Program-made: the position numbers and the translations under genes | NCBI GenBank assembly: GCA_963799245.1 | Contig: CAWCWN010000003.1 | Location: 124,001-188,000, forward strand | Length of the DNA: 64,000 bases | Direction: 5' to 3' | From: CAWCWN01 sp963799245 | GTDB lineage: Bacteria > Chloroflexota > Ktedonobacteria > Ktedonobacterales > Ktedonobacteraceae | In this document: piece after piece, positions 8,965 to 17,641 of the stretch | Layout: the number at the start of each line of letters is the position of its first letter | How positions within the stretch are numbered: the first letter of the stretch is position 1 | Notes under the pieces: model-generated | What the model saw: the letters and a program-made list of their open reading frames with translations, nothing else | Database searches by the model: none | What the model was told of the DNA's origin: nothing

Positions 8965-9603
8965 TCAGGCGCCGAGCTCCCAGGCGCGATAGCCCGAAGC
9001 CGTATCTTCCACAAATACGCTGGCCGGCTGACGCAGCAGTCTGTAGACCGACCAGATATCGCCGGCCGCGCCGGAGAAATTGCCGATGGTAGCAAGCAGC
9101 GTGTAGGCCGCAAGACCCGGGGCCAGCAGGGTAAAGACGATAGCCGCGAGGGTGATCAGCACCAGGGGAGCCAGGCCGACGACGAGGTACTGGTTGCGGC
9201 GAAAGAGCTGATCTCTGGCACCGCAGTACAGGGCCAGGGGCAGTTTGGCGCCGAAGTAGGGCTTACCTCCCCAGAACGCAAAGGCCAGGGCATGAATGGC
9301 CTCGTGCAGGGGCAAGACGAGAAGATAGGCAATGATATTGAACACCACAGCAAGCAGCAGCCCCCAGCCTGCCATGCTGCCGCTGCTGTGGTGGGTCCGC
9401 GCCAGATAGACGGCGAGGTTAAAGCCACAAAAGCAGATGGCGCCGCCGATGAATAAGACCAGGCTGAGTAGCGCAATGGGGCGCAGCTGCTGGGGCTCGA
9501 GCAGCTCCATCTCGTCACGCTTGCGCAATTTTCCAGCATCGATAGCAGCCTGCTGCTCATGGCGCAAGCGGGGATGAAAGCGATCGATCAGCGTCAATGA
9601 CAT
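8965..9603 (-). CDS. DUF3267 putative membrane zinc peptidase
   Basis: A 212-residue integral membrane protein. After a charged N-terminus (MSLTLIDRFHPRLRHEQQ) come two long helices, then LVLPLHEAIHALAFAFWGG. Its H-E-x-x-H motif is the zinc-binding signature of DUF3267 proteins. Two more helices follow (LVVGLAPLVLITLAAIV). The ATG at 9603 is chosen from protein similarity and a GGGGGA site about ten bases upstream; the frame is open to 9768 without a better site. Substrate unknown. Confidence 0.8.
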   Translation of the reverse strand: MSLTLIDRFHPRLRHEQQAAIDAGKLRKRDEMELLEPQQLRPIALLSLVLFIGGAICFCGFNLAVYLARTHHSSGSMAGWGLLLAVVFNIIAYLLVLPLHEAIHALAFAFWGGKPYFGAKLPLALYCGARDQLFRRNQYLVVGLAPLVLITLAAIVFTLLAPGLAAYTLLATIGNFSGAAGDIWSVYRLLRQPASVFVEDTASGYRAWELGA

Positions 9604-9688
9604 GGTGTTGTTTCCCCCTGTGTCTTCGTACCCTCTACCTGTTATACTGTGATAATAGCACAATTGTTGCAGCAAGAAAGGGATGACG

Positions 9689-9874
9689 GTGCAGCGCGGC
9701 AGGCAAGCATGGAAATGGTTGGCAAGCATATTTGCCGGGTTCTGGCTACTATTTGCGTTTGTACTCATTGTTGCCGGGATCCCTTTCTATGTCGTGAGCA
9801 TGGCGCTGACAACTATAGCACTGCTCTCACTCCTTATCGTCGCCCTGGCCTGGGCATTTACCCACGATTACTGA
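9689..9874 (+). CDS. small two-helix membrane protein
   Basis: A roughly 61-residue protein with two hydrophobic segments (WLASIFAGFWLLFAFVLIVAG and ALTTIALLSLLIVALAWAF). GAAAGGG ends eight bases before the GTG at 9689; the ATG at 9683 would be too close. It lies 31 bases before the RNase Z gene and may share its transcript. No family recognised. Confidence 0.5.
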   Translation: MQRGRQAWKWLASIFAGFWLLFAFVLIVAGIPFYVVSMALTTIALLSLLIVALAWAFTHDY

Positions 9875-9905
9875 AGCAGAGCATAGCGCAAAGGATAGAT
9901 CGACT

Positions 9906-10814
9906 ATGATTGACATCTGTATGTTGGGAACATGCGGTATGATGCCGCTACCGGGGCGGTGGCTGTCGTCGGCCTTGCTGCGTTGCGGGTCAACACTGAC
10001 GCTGTTTGATTGTGGTGAGGGCACCCAGATTCCCTGGAAGTCGCTGGGCTGGGGTTTTCGCCAGCTTGGAGCGATCTGCTTCTCGCATATGCATGCCGAT
10101 CATGTGGCGGGCCTGCCGGGTGTGCTCTTTATGGTAGCGCACGCCGGGCGGACCGAAGCGCTTGACATCTATGGTCCGCCTGGAACAACATACGTCGTTG
10201 AAGGGCTGAGGCGTATTGCCGCAGATCTGCCTTTTCCCGTTCAGATCCACGAAATGCGCGGGGGAGAACAATTCGTGTTGCCCGGTGGTTTACTGGGTTC
10301 CTGTGCCGCAGCCCAGCACGGGATACACTGCCTGGCCTATCGTGTCAGGCTTGAGCGCAGGCCGGCATTTCAGGTAGAGCAGGCGCGGGCGCTTGGACTG
10401 CCGGTGCAGCTGTGGTCGCGCCTGCAGCACGGGGAGACGCTGGCATATAACGGGCGTGTGATTACGCCACAGCAGGTGCTGGGGGCGGCCAGGCGCGGCA
10501 TTTCACTGGCCTATATTACCGACACCCGGCCAACGCAGGCCCTCTCCGAGTTCGCCCATGATGTGGACCTGCTGATCTGTGAAAGTATGTACGACGACCC
10601 CGCTGATTTGCCGCTGGCGCGGGCCAATGCGCATATGCTGGCGTCGGAAGCGGCAGGTTTAGCCAAAACGGCGCACGCTCGCGAGCTGTTATTGACACAC
10701 TTCAGCCCGAAGATCAACGACACCTCGGGGCTGGAAAAAATGGCGCGCCAGGTATTTACGCGGACCAGGGCAGCGAGGGACGGCATGGTTGTAACGCTGG
10801 CGTTTGAAGATTAG
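9906..10814 (+). CDS. rnz: ribonuclease Z
   Basis: Metallo-beta-lactamase-fold endoribonuclease that matures tRNA 3' ends, 302 residues. Visible are the N-terminal GTCGMMPLPGRWLSS, the zinc motif HMHADH at 61-66, later metal ligands in SCAAAQHG, YITDTRPT and LLTHFSP, and Asp in LLICESMYDD. All are in the order expected of RNase Z rather than of a generic hydrolase. The window's tRNA-Asp lacks an encoded CCA, the natural substrate type for this enzyme. Confidence 0.92.
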   Translation: MIDICMLGTCGMMPLPGRWLSSALLRCGSTLTLFDCGEGTQIPWKSLGWGFRQLGAICFSHMHADHVAGLPGVLFMVAHAGRTEALDIYGPPGTTYVVEGLRRIAADLPFPVQIHEMRGGEQFVLPGGLLGSCAAAQHGIHCLAYRVRLERRPAFQVEQARALGLPVQLWSRLQHGETLAYNGRVITPQQVLGAARRGISLAYITDTRPTQALSEFAHDVDLLICESMYDDPADLPLARANAHMLASEAAGLAKTAHARELLLTHFSPKINDTSGLEKMARQVFTRTRAARDGMVVTLAFED

Positions 10815-10862
10815 GGCCGGCTGGCTCGCCAGCGCAAGACCTGCAATGGCGCTCACTGCTGC

Positions 10863-11855
10863 TCATAAATCGGCCAGTCCGGCGCTTGCCGCCCCCAGCA
10901 GGGCGACTTTGGGATTAAGGATGACATGTATGGGCACGTCGCTCAACAAATCAGCAAAACGCCCTTTGTGTAGATATGCTTGCATAAACTGACCTTTCTC
11001 CAGCAAGGAGAGTATGCGCGGCGGAATACCACCACCGAGGTAGACGCCGCCGGTTGCCAGGACCTTGAGAGCAAGATTACCGGTCTCGGCCCCCAGAATA
11101 GAGACAAAGATATTGAGAGTGGCGATGGAAATATCAGCGGGGTCATCTGCGCGCAGGGCCGAATTAAATATAATGGGGGTGGGGTCATCCGCGCCGGCAA
11201 GCAGTTCAGCCAGCCTGGCAGGTTCGTGGGCCCGGCCGCTCTCTTTGAGGAAGACATAGATATTGGGAATGCCCATGCCCGAGCAGACGCGTTCAAAGCT
11301 GATGTGTTTATAGCGTGGAAGAAGGTAGCGGAGCAGCTCGATTTCTACTTCATTGGTAGGAGCGAAATCAACATGCCCTCCCTCCGACGTGTGGGCCTGA
11401 TACCTGCTTCCATCCCATGTCAAAAAGGCCTCGCCCAGGCCAGTGCCCGGCGCGATCACCGCTATGGCCCCATGAGGAACGGCGCTGCCCTGGTTGAGCG
11501 TAGAGACGTCGGCAGGGCCTAACAGGGGGACGGCATTGGCGATGGCCTCGAGGTCGTTTAAGAGCCGCACGGTTGGAATATGTAGAGCGTGCTCTAAGCG
11601 GGACTCTTCTATGATCCAGGGCAGGTTGGTAGCGGTGGCGCGGCGGTTTACTACTGGACCGGCTACGCCGAAAGTAGCCCGCTCTATCGGCTCGGGCAGC
11701 TTGACGTCAGACAAAAATTGCTCGACGATGGCCGCCAGGCTGGGATAGGGACCGCTGGGAAACGTTGCCTCCAGGTAGGGGAGTTGCCGGGCCGTTCCAC
11801 GAGAATACAAGGCCAGGTTGGTCTTTGTGCCGCCAATGTCGCCAGCAAGTAACAT
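10863..11855 (-). CDS. glk: glucokinase, Glk family
   Basis: ATP-dependent glucose phosphorylation, first step of glycolysis; 330 residues. It starts MLLAGDIGGTKTNLAL (phosphate-1 loop) and continues with ATFGVAGPV, NDLEAIA, APGTGLGEAFL (phosphate-2), SEGGHVDFAP and a late GGVYLGGGIPPRIL (adenosine motif), which is the order of the PF02685 family rather than ROK. The ATG at 11855 has AGGAG seven bases upstream; the frame remains open to 11942 without a site. Its stop lies 48 bases from convergent rnz. Confidence 0.93.
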   Translation of the reverse strand: MLLAGDIGGTKTNLALYSRGTARQLPYLEATFPSGPYPSLAAIVEQFLSDVKLPEPIERATFGVAGPVVNRRATATNLPWIIEESRLEHALHIPTVRLLNDLEAIANAVPLLGPADVSTLNQGSAVPHGAIAVIAPGTGLGEAFLTWDGSRYQAHTSEGGHVDFAPTNEVEIELLRYLLPRYKHISFERVCSGMGIPNIYVFLKESGRAHEPARLAELLAGADDPTPIIFNSALRADDPADISIATLNIFVSILGAETGNLALKVLATGGVYLGGGIPPRILSLLEKGQFMQAYLHKGRFADLLSDVPIHVILNPKVALLGAASAGLADL

Positions 11856-12236
11856 GCGTGTTCTCCTTCTGTACAGCATCTTATCGTGGAAATTATAGCA
11901 TGAAAAAGCCACATTTGAGCGCCGAGTTTCGTCGTTCGACAATAATCAGGCCCATACTACGCACAATACCTGGCCTAACTCGCCTCGGGCAGGTCAGGCG
12001 TGGGGGAGTTTGCGCCGAGGACGCCGATACTTCCGCCCAGGCCACCAAACAAGATCTGCTTCAGTGATGGCCGAAATGGTCTTCTCTGTTTAAACACAAG
12101 ACAGGCCAGCCTCTCTATCCTAGCTGACAAAGAACCTGGTAATGTTCTCTATAACACTGGAAGGTGTGAGACTTTTATGCCGGCCTCTGCTTTTTAAGGC
12201 TGCTGGCAAGCACAAACGCACGAGAAGAACTACCTA

Positions 12237-13130
12237 TTACACTTCCTGCCTTGGACGCAGAAACGTACAAAACGCCTGCGCCGCACGTGAAAGTTGTTTA
12301 TCCTTGCGCTGGATAAGACTGAGTTCAGGGCGCAGTTCAAGGCCGGCAACAGGAATACGCAGCAGGTCCCCACTCGCCAGTTCACGCTGCACAGCCAAGG
12401 CCGAGACGATGGCGGCCCCGACGCCACACAGAACCATCTGCTTGATCGCTTCGTTATCCGGCATGGTAAGGAGTGGACGCAGCAAGACGCCGTGGTGGTA
12501 TAGCGCATGCTCGATGACTTCGCGAATACCGCTGCCCTGTTCGCGCATCAACAACTCGCCCTTTCCCAGCTCTTCAGGTCGCATAGTCTGGACAGAATGC
12601 CAGTGATGCTGTGGCGCTACGACCAGCACGAGTTCGTCGTGATCGAATACCTCTACATTCAACTCCGGGGGCAGCGCGGAGGCATCTCCTTCGACCAGGC
12701 CGAAGTCCAGGTTCCAGCCCAGCGTCTGTTCTATAATCTCACTGGAATTCAGGATAGAAATTTGCAGGTTTACCTGCGGATAGCGGCTGCGAAAATGAGC
12801 GACCATGGGGGGGAGGAGATAGACACCCGTCGTCATACTGGCGGCAAGGGTCACCTCTCCTGCTGCGACATCGCGCAGGGCCGCCAGGGCATCCTCCATC
12901 TCGCGCTCAAGCGCGAAGACCCGCCGTGCATATTTATGTAAAACGCGACCCGCATGAGTTAACGCAATGCGCCTGCCATGGCGTTCAATCAGTTCAAGGC
13001 CCACCTCCTGCTCCAGATGCTGAATCGTTTTCGTTACTGCAGGCTGACTGATGATAAGCTCTTCTGAAGCGCGAGTAATATGCTCATATTCCGCAACGGT
13101 GAGGAAGACACGTAAATAATGCAGGTTCAT
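12237..13130 (-). CDS. LysR family transcriptional regulator
   Basis: A 297-residue LTTR. The winged HTH is at the N-terminus: NLHYLRVFLTVAEYEHITRASEELIISQPAVTKTIQHLE. The substrate-binding domain covers about 88-290 and includes LDFGLVEGDA and LVLVVAP. The ATG at 13130 has AAGGAG seven bases upstream. It does not face a divergent partner; the neighbour upstream is a dead rhodanese gene, so the regulated operon cannot be named. The family closely resembles CysL/CbbR-like regulators. Confidence 0.9.
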   Translation of the reverse strand: MNLHYLRVFLTVAEYEHITRASEELIISQPAVTKTIQHLEQEVGLELIERHGRRIALTHAGRVLHKYARRVFALEREMEDALAALRDVAAGEVTLAASMTTGVYLLPPMVAHFRSRYPQVNLQISILNSSEIIEQTLGWNLDFGLVEGDASALPPELNVEVFDHDELVLVVAPQHHWHSVQTMRPEELGKGELLMREQGSGIREVIEHALYHHGVLLRPLLTMPDNEAIKQMVLCGVGAAIVSALAVQRELASGDLLRIPVAGLELRPELSLIQRKDKQLSRAAQAFCTFLRPRQEV

Positions 13131-13240
13131 AGAATCTCCTTGCCAATGCATAATCATTTTTTATATGTCCAATAACAACCATGTATACGAATAATATCAG
13201 AAAGAGAAAGACAATACCAGTAGATGGTCAAAGCTAGCAA

Positions 13241-13280
13241 AAAGCGGGAGCTCCGGCTCTGTGAGCCGGGCTCCCGCTAT
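13241..13280 (-). terminator. terminator downstream of the MBL-rhodanese remnant
   Basis: A 16-bp stem with one bulge (AGCGGGAGC...GAGCC) and three-base loop. Read on the minus strand it is followed by TTTTT, so it ends the minus-strand unit coming from 14.6 kb. Confidence 0.75.
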
Positions 13281-13353
13281 ATACACACGAACGACTGTGT
13301 TCGCGGAGAACAACGTGGCCAGTGTTATCTGCCTGCCAGGTCTTTGCTAGCGC

Positions 13354-13723
13354 TCAGATGTGAGTCTTCTCATAGCCCGCCTCGTTCCAGGCATCCATGC
13401 CGCCAGTGACATTGAACAGCTCGCTAAAGCTGTGGCGCTGCAGAATGGAGCAGGCAAGTGTGCTGCGCTGACCACTGGCACATAAAATGGCCAGTGGCCG
13501 TGAGCGATCGAGCTCCCGGAGATGCTGCTCAAGCAGGTAGTAGGGGATATGTGCGGCTAACCTGGTCAAAACCGACGACCGCTAGCTCGCCGAGCGCAAG
13601 CGCAAGAATATCTTCTACCATGTCGAGGCGAGGATCAACAACTGTACATACTCCTGCATTGATACAACCAACGATATAGCTGGCACAACCTAAATCTCCC
13701 TTGACTAGTTGTTTAAAGTACGT
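13354..13723 (-). pseudogene. decayed MBL-fold/rhodanese (persulfide dioxygenase-type) gene
   Basis: The minus strand reads an N-terminus YFKQLVKGDLGCASYIVG...VVDPRLDMVEDILALA, typical of the first 35 residues of MBL-rhodanese fusions. It jumps to a rhodanese piece in the same frame (LGELAVVGFDQV), then continues in another frame as PLAILCASGQRSTLACSIL...GGMDAWNEAGY with the rhodanese active-site Cys. Most of the hydrolase is deleted and a frameshift is present. The start codon appears as ACG with AGGAGG seven bases upstream, where ATG is expected. It would have been translated just behind the LLM oxidoreductase. Confidence 0.75.
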
Positions 13724-13734
13724 TTTGCCACCTC

Positions 13735-14610
13735 CTAGCGGTCGGACTCCAGCAGCTCGATCAGGTGATCAACTTGATCTAGATCTAGAATACATGGCCA
13801 TAAAACTAATTCATCGACACCAGCGTCGGCGAAGGCCGCTATAACCTCTTTCACCTCCTCGGGTGTGGAGGGAATAGCATTGGCCATAAAATCCGCGCGC
13901 TGGCCCATGAAGGCGTAGTAGTTGCGAATATAGGCGCCTATCCGCTCCCTGGCAGCTGGTCCCAGGCCGTAGTACAGGCAGGCGACGAAACGCGGTTTAC
14001 CGCTGCGCCCGGCCGCCTGCCAGGATTGCATCGCCCCAGCGTAAAGCTGGCGAGCCAGCGCGGGATTGCCCGAGCCGCCGATGATCAGACCATCGCCCCA
14101 GCGGCCCACACGCGCAATGGCTGTAGGCGAATAGCCCCCGATCAACACCTCGGGTCCACCCCGGCGGGCAGGCGAAGGACCGAGAGGTCCGACCTCATCG
14201 TTGAGAGGCTGACCGGACCAGATGCGCTGCATAGTCGTCAGCTGCTCTTCGAAGCGGCGCCCTCGATTATGAAAGGCGGCCGGGGCGGCACGATAATCAT
14301 CCTCACGCACACCCACACCCAGGCCAAGGGTGAGGCGGCCACCGGATAACACATCAAGCGTGGCCGCCTGTTTGGCCAGGACGCCAGCATTGCGCAGGGG
14401 CGCAACCAGGACGGTGGTCATGAGACGAATACGCGTGGTGACTCCTGCCACTACAGCCAGCGTGATCATCGGCTCTAGATTTGAATAGACCAGCCGATCA
14501 ATGATTCCCAGGCTGGAAAAGGGGCCAGCATCAGCGCGCCTGGCCCAATCCAGCAAAAACTTATCTTCGACCCCCGGAATAGATGCCGGCAGGCCGATAC
14601 CTATGAGCAT
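13735..14610 (-). CDS. LLM class flavin/F420-dependent oxidoreductase
   Basis: A 291-residue luciferase-like monooxygenase-fold protein. Residues 1-40 (IGIGLPASIPG...SSLGIIDR) and RIRLMTTVLVAPLRNAGVLAKQAATLDVLSGGRLTLGLGVG are the family core; GRWGDGLIIGG follows. It uses reduced F420 or FMN; which one cannot be told. GAGGAG lies seven bases before the ATG. Its TAG overlaps the ribosome site of the dead MBL-rhodanese gene, so the two formed an operon. Confidence 0.88.
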   Translation of the reverse strand: MLIGIGLPASIPGVEDKFLLDWARRADAGPFSSLGIIDRLVYSNLEPMITLAVVAGVTTRIRLMTTVLVAPLRNAGVLAKQAATLDVLSGGRLTLGLGVGVREDDYRAAPAAFHNRGRRFEEQLTTMQRIWSGQPLNDEVGPLGPSPARRGGPEVLIGGYSPTAIARVGRWGDGLIIGGSGNPALARQLYAGAMQSWQAAGRSGKPRFVACLYYGLGPAARERIGAYIRNYYAFMGQRADFMANAIPSTPEEVKEVIAAFADAGVDELVLWPCILDLDQVDHLIELLESDR

Positions 14611-14637
14611 AACGTTCTCCTCTATTATACGTACGTT

Positions 14638-15165
14638 TTACTTGCGTGCAGGTTTTAGGGTAAAGGCATCCGCAGCCGGCCGATAGGGCCGCAGCATCCA
14701 TAGAGGACGGCGCAGGCCATCTGGACGATGGGTCTGCGGACGGGTCATGTCCAGCCAATGCTGGTAGACTCGCCGGGCCTTACAGGGATCGACAGACACA
14801 TCGCCGTAGCGGTCGTTGGCATGAGCGGCGCAAAGCGTGACCTTTTGATGCCAGCAATGCATGCCACTGACCGGGTCAGGATGGACAGCGAAGGTCAGAA
14901 GGCCGTGGTTGTCAAGCAGAACCGCTGGCACTGTTGGATGCTGTTGAAGCTGTTTCACAATATTGTCGACCGACTCCTGTGAGCCACGTGGGGCCCAGGT
15001 CGCCACCGGGATATCAGCGGTAATCCCGAAGATGCCAATGGTCTCGACGGTTAATACTGGCTGATTGATCGCCCCGCAGGCGAAAGAGAGATCAATCACT
15101 CCCTGACGCGTGCGCTCAATCAGGCGATCAATAGTGTCAATCTGTCTGTAAAGCGCGCCTAACAA
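14638..15165 (-). pseudogene. class II aldolase-like protein, N-terminally degenerate
   Basis: Residues from about 38 onward (QPVLTVETIGIFG...IPVATWAPRGSQESV...AVLLDNHGLLTFA) follow class II aldolase/adducin proteins well. The preceding 150 or so residues, with the HTH zinc ligands and substrate loop, are absent or unrecognisable (RQGVIDLSFACGAI stands where the HTH segment should be). The start at 15165 would be TTG without a ribosome site, and the open frame continues upstream with no similarity. It could be translated, but an enzyme is unlikely. It ends 27 bases before the LLM gene. Confidence 0.5.
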
Positions 15166-15272
15166 AAGGGCGGGCTGCAGCCCTTGACGTGAGCAGCGGG
15201 GACGAAGTTCATGTTTGCGCGGCGAACATAGAGGTTGTAGGGGGTTACAATTATAGTTCTATTTCGTTTAAA

Positions 15273-15303
15273 TAGATGTGAGGCGGGTTCGCGCTCACAT
15301 CTA
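15273..15303. repeat. hairpin in the leader/intergenic region before cbpA
   Basis: TAGATGTGAG and its complement flank an eleven-base loop. The stretch 15,166-15,679 has no gene; it holds this hairpin and the terminator at 15,421. Confidence 0.5.
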
Positions 15304-15420
15304 TAACGTATTCAAGTCCATACTTGGGATTAATGCTAGTAGTGTGTTTATGTGAAGTGTGGCGAGTAGTGCGTTATTTCGTAGGACGATATTCGTAATA
15401 CTTCTCATAGTAGTTTTTAC

Positions 15421-15450
15421 AGGGAGCCAGGTTTCTGGTTCCCTTATTTT
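15421..15450 (+). terminator. intrinsic terminator upstream of cbpA
   Basis: A 10-bp stem AGGGAGCCAG/CTGGTTCCCT (one G-T) with a GTTT loop, followed by TATTTTAT. No plus-strand gene ends here, so it closes either a small RNA or an attenuated cbpA leader. Confidence 0.6.
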
Positions 15451-15679
15451 ATGCCTGTGACAAGTAGAGCGCATCACATTCGTCCAGCCCGGGTCGTTGT
15501 CACCAATTCCGCTCGCTGCGGGGCGAACGCGGGCTCAACAGCTTCCACACCTGACGGCGGATCTGATACAATAGAAGGAGAGTTTCATGCGACATAGGAC
15601 GCTGGCGGGCTCGCGAGCAGGAACCTTCCCGACCGGCCTGCAGGGATGCAGCAAGGGAACAGAAAAAGAAGAGGCAGAT

Positions 15680-16684
15680 ATGGCCGTTGAGTATAAGGAC
15701 TACTATAGCATTCTGGGCGTAGATAAAAACGCCAGCCGGGAGCAGATCCAAAAAGCCTTTCGCAAACTGGCACGTAAGTATCACCCTGACGTCAATCCCA
15801 ACGACAAAACGGCTGAGGACAAATTCAAGGAGATCAACGAGGCCAACGAGGTGCTGTCCGACCCGCAGAAGCGTAAGAAATATGACGCGATGGTCGAAGA
15901 TTACCAGCGTTATGGGCGCTGGAGCGAGGCAGCCCCTGGCGCGGGAGAACCTTATGCGGGTGGGGGCTCTCAGTATCAGTACTACACACTCAACGAGGAG
16001 GACCTCAACGACCTGTTTGGGGGAGCATCGCCATTTTCTAGCTTCTTCGAGACATACTTTGGCCAGGGCTCTTCTGCGGGCACGGGTGAGTACCCTCACG
16101 ACGCACGGGCCGCTGGAGGTTCGAGGCACCGTGCGCGGCCTGCGCAGGATGTTGAGTCTCAGATAGATGTAACCCTGGCCGAGGCCTATCAGGGCGGTTC
16201 GCGCATCTTTGAATTGAGCGAGGCTGATGGAAAGACGCGCCGCCTGGAGGTGAAGATTCCGCCCGGCGTGCACGAAGGTTCTCGCATTCGCATCGCCGCT
16301 CAGGGAGCGCATGGGCCCACGGGCCGCGGCGATCTCTATCTGATCGTTCATCTTCTACCTGACCCCCATTTTTCCAGGGAGGGAACCACGCTGCGCACTT
16401 CTATTGACGTTCCCTTGGCAACGGCGATCCTTGGTGGAGACGCCAGGGTCTCTACGCCTGACGGACGCCAGCTTCTGCTGCGTATTCCGCCGGGGACGGA
16501 AAATGGCAAAACGTTCCGCCTGCGTGGCAAAGGTATGCCTCGCCTGGGCCAGCCAGAGCAACGCGGCGACCTCTATGCCACAGTGCGCGTTGTCCTTCCG
16601 ACCGCGCTGAACGACGAACAGCGCCGCCTCTTCGAAGCTTTTGCCCGCTCCATAGGCTATCGAGATCAGACGACAACGACTTGA
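15680..16684 (+). CDS. cbpA: DnaJ-like co-chaperone, CbpA type
   Basis: A 334-residue Hsp40 that stimulates DnaK ATPase. The J domain is at 6-70 with HPD at 35-37 (KYHPDVNPND); a Gly/Tyr/Ser-rich linker follows (about 80-150); the C-terminal substrate-binding domains are at 155-330 (VKIPPGVHEGSRIRI, RGDLYLIVHLLPDPHF, RIPPGTENGKTFRLRGKGMP). The DnaJ zinc finger is absent, making it CbpA type. The ATG at 15680 begins MAVEYKDYY; the longer frame to 15587 lacks similarity. cbpM follows 18 bases after the stop. Confidence 0.93.
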   Translation: MAVEYKDYYSILGVDKNASREQIQKAFRKLARKYHPDVNPNDKTAEDKFKEINEANEVLSDPQKRKKYDAMVEDYQRYGRWSEAAPGAGEPYAGGGSQYQYYTLNEEDLNDLFGGASPFSSFFETYFGQGSSAGTGEYPHDARAAGGSRHRARPAQDVESQIDVTLAEAYQGGSRIFELSEADGKTRRLEVKIPPGVHEGSRIRIAAQGAHGPTGRGDLYLIVHLLPDPHFSREGTTLRTSIDVPLATAILGGDARVSTPDGRQLLLRIPPGTENGKTFRLRGKGMPRLGQPEQRGDLYATVRVVLPTALNDEQRRLFEAFARSIGYRDQTTTT

Positions 16685-16702
16685 ACAGGAAGGAGTTCCT
16701 CT

Positions 16703-17026
16703 ATGGATAAGCAGCAGACTGTGCGTATCTTTATTCAACAGAGCCAGGTCACAAGGTACTACAACGAGCAGGAGGCAGTCGCTTTGACCCACCTGAGCTT
16801 GCAGCTTATACAGCAGTTGTACGCTGACGGGCTGATTGAAGGGATTGAGGTAGTGGGCGAGGAACGGCGTTACAGCGAAGAAGATGTGGCGCTGCTGCGC
16901 CGTTTCTGGCGCATTCAACGTGACCTTGAGGTGAATGCGGAGGGGGCCGAGGTGATTGTGCGCCTGCTCAAACGCCTGGATATTCTGCAACGCGAGCTTG
17001 AGAGCTACCGCCGCCCACAAAAGTAG
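16703..17026 (+). CDS. cbpM: chaperone modulator CbpM
   Basis: A 107-residue MerR-like helical protein that binds the CbpA J domain and inhibits it. The sequence has YYNEQEAVALTHLSLQLIQQLYADGLI, then ERRYSEEDVALLRRFWRIQRDLEVNAEGAEVIVRLL, the expected pattern. AGGAAGGAG precedes the ATG by about nine bases. The cbpA-cbpM order matches the enterobacterial operon, and the two are certainly co-transcribed. Confidence 0.92.
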   Translation: MDKQQTVRIFIQQSQVTRYYNEQEAVALTHLSLQLIQQLYADGLIEGIEVVGEERRYSEEDVALLRRFWRIQRDLEVNAEGAEVIVRLLKRLDILQRELESYRRPQK

Positions 17027-17056
17027 GCCCGCAGTTAGACATACGCGCTTGAAATG

Positions 17057-17065
17057 TGGTATACT
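17057..17065 (+). promoter_or_regulatory. extended -10 promoter
   Basis: TGGTATACT, about 118 bases before the small zinc protein at 17183. TTAGAC at 17035-17040 may be a weak -35 (19-base spacer). Confidence 0.55.
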
Positions 17066-17182
17066 GTAGCAGATCTAGTGCGAGCACATGGTATGTGCTG
17101 CCATTACAGGGCAAAGCAAGCAAATATCACCTGGCAGACCAGAAAAACACAGTGCCGGCCAGGCGAAAGGGGTTAATAAACA

Positions 17183-17371
17183 ATGCCGAAAAAGGGTGAA
17201 CTTTCAAAAACGGCGCGTGCTTCACTCGCGAACCGCGAAGAAGTTAACCATCTTACCGATCGCATTTGCGCAAAATGCGGCGAAGCAATCATGCTCAAAG
17301 AGCTGCAGCCCGTCAAGGTCGCAGGCAAGGGCATGGTCTACTACCATAAGTCACACTACAACGTCCAGTAG
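17183..17371 (+). CDS. small single-CxxC protein
   Basis: A 62-residue basic protein with one CAKCG motif at about 30-33 and a C-terminal KVAGKGMVYYHKSHYNVQ that carries two His; these four residues could bind one zinc. AAAGGGG lies ten bases upstream. It has its own extended -10 promoter and a tandem terminator, which argues for a real and well-expressed gene. I know no name for the family; the zinc-ribbon look is shared with small nucleic-acid-binding proteins. Confidence 0.75.
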   Translation: MPKKGELSKTARASLANREEVNHLTDRICAKCGEAIMLKELQPVKVAGKGMVYYHKSHYNVQ

Positions 17372-17401
17372 TTGTTGCGGTGATGCAGGGTTAAATTCCT
17401 G

Positions 17402-17442
17402 AACAAGCCTTTGAAGCTACTTCGAGGCTTGTTTTTCTTTTT
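17402..17442 (+). terminator. intrinsic terminator, first of a tandem pair
   Basis: AACAAGCCT pairs with AGGCTTGTT, continued by GAAG/CTTC around a CTA loop, followed by TTTTTCTTTTT. Confidence 0.85.
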
Positions 17443-17476
17443 CCAGGGCCCCTGGTCCTGGAATTTTTATTTTTTT
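17441..17476 (+). terminator. intrinsic terminator, second of a tandem pair
   Basis: TTCCAGG/CCTGGAA stem followed by TTTTTATTTTTTT. Confidence 0.75.
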
Positions 17477-17515
17477 GCGCCCCCGCAGGAAGGTTGCTGC
17501 GAGGCGCCAAACAAC

Positions 17516-17544
17516 TTGACAAGTCTGAGCCAGGCTGGCACAAT
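17516..17544 (+). promoter_or_regulatory. sigma70-type promoter of pheA
   Basis: TTGACA at 17516-17521, a 17-base spacer and CACAAT at 17539-17544; about 98 bases before the pheA start. Confidence 0.6.
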
Positions 17545-17641
17545 CGCATCAAACGGAGGCAGGTAATGAGGGAATAGGTAACAGGTTGGATGAATAGCAA
17601 GCTTATGGTCACTGCCCCACATTCGAGAAGAGGTTACGCAT

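Noticed and set aside
15500..16351. 283-codon minus-strand frame across cbpA
   Set aside because: Shadow of cbpA; sequence is low-complexity and unlike known proteins.
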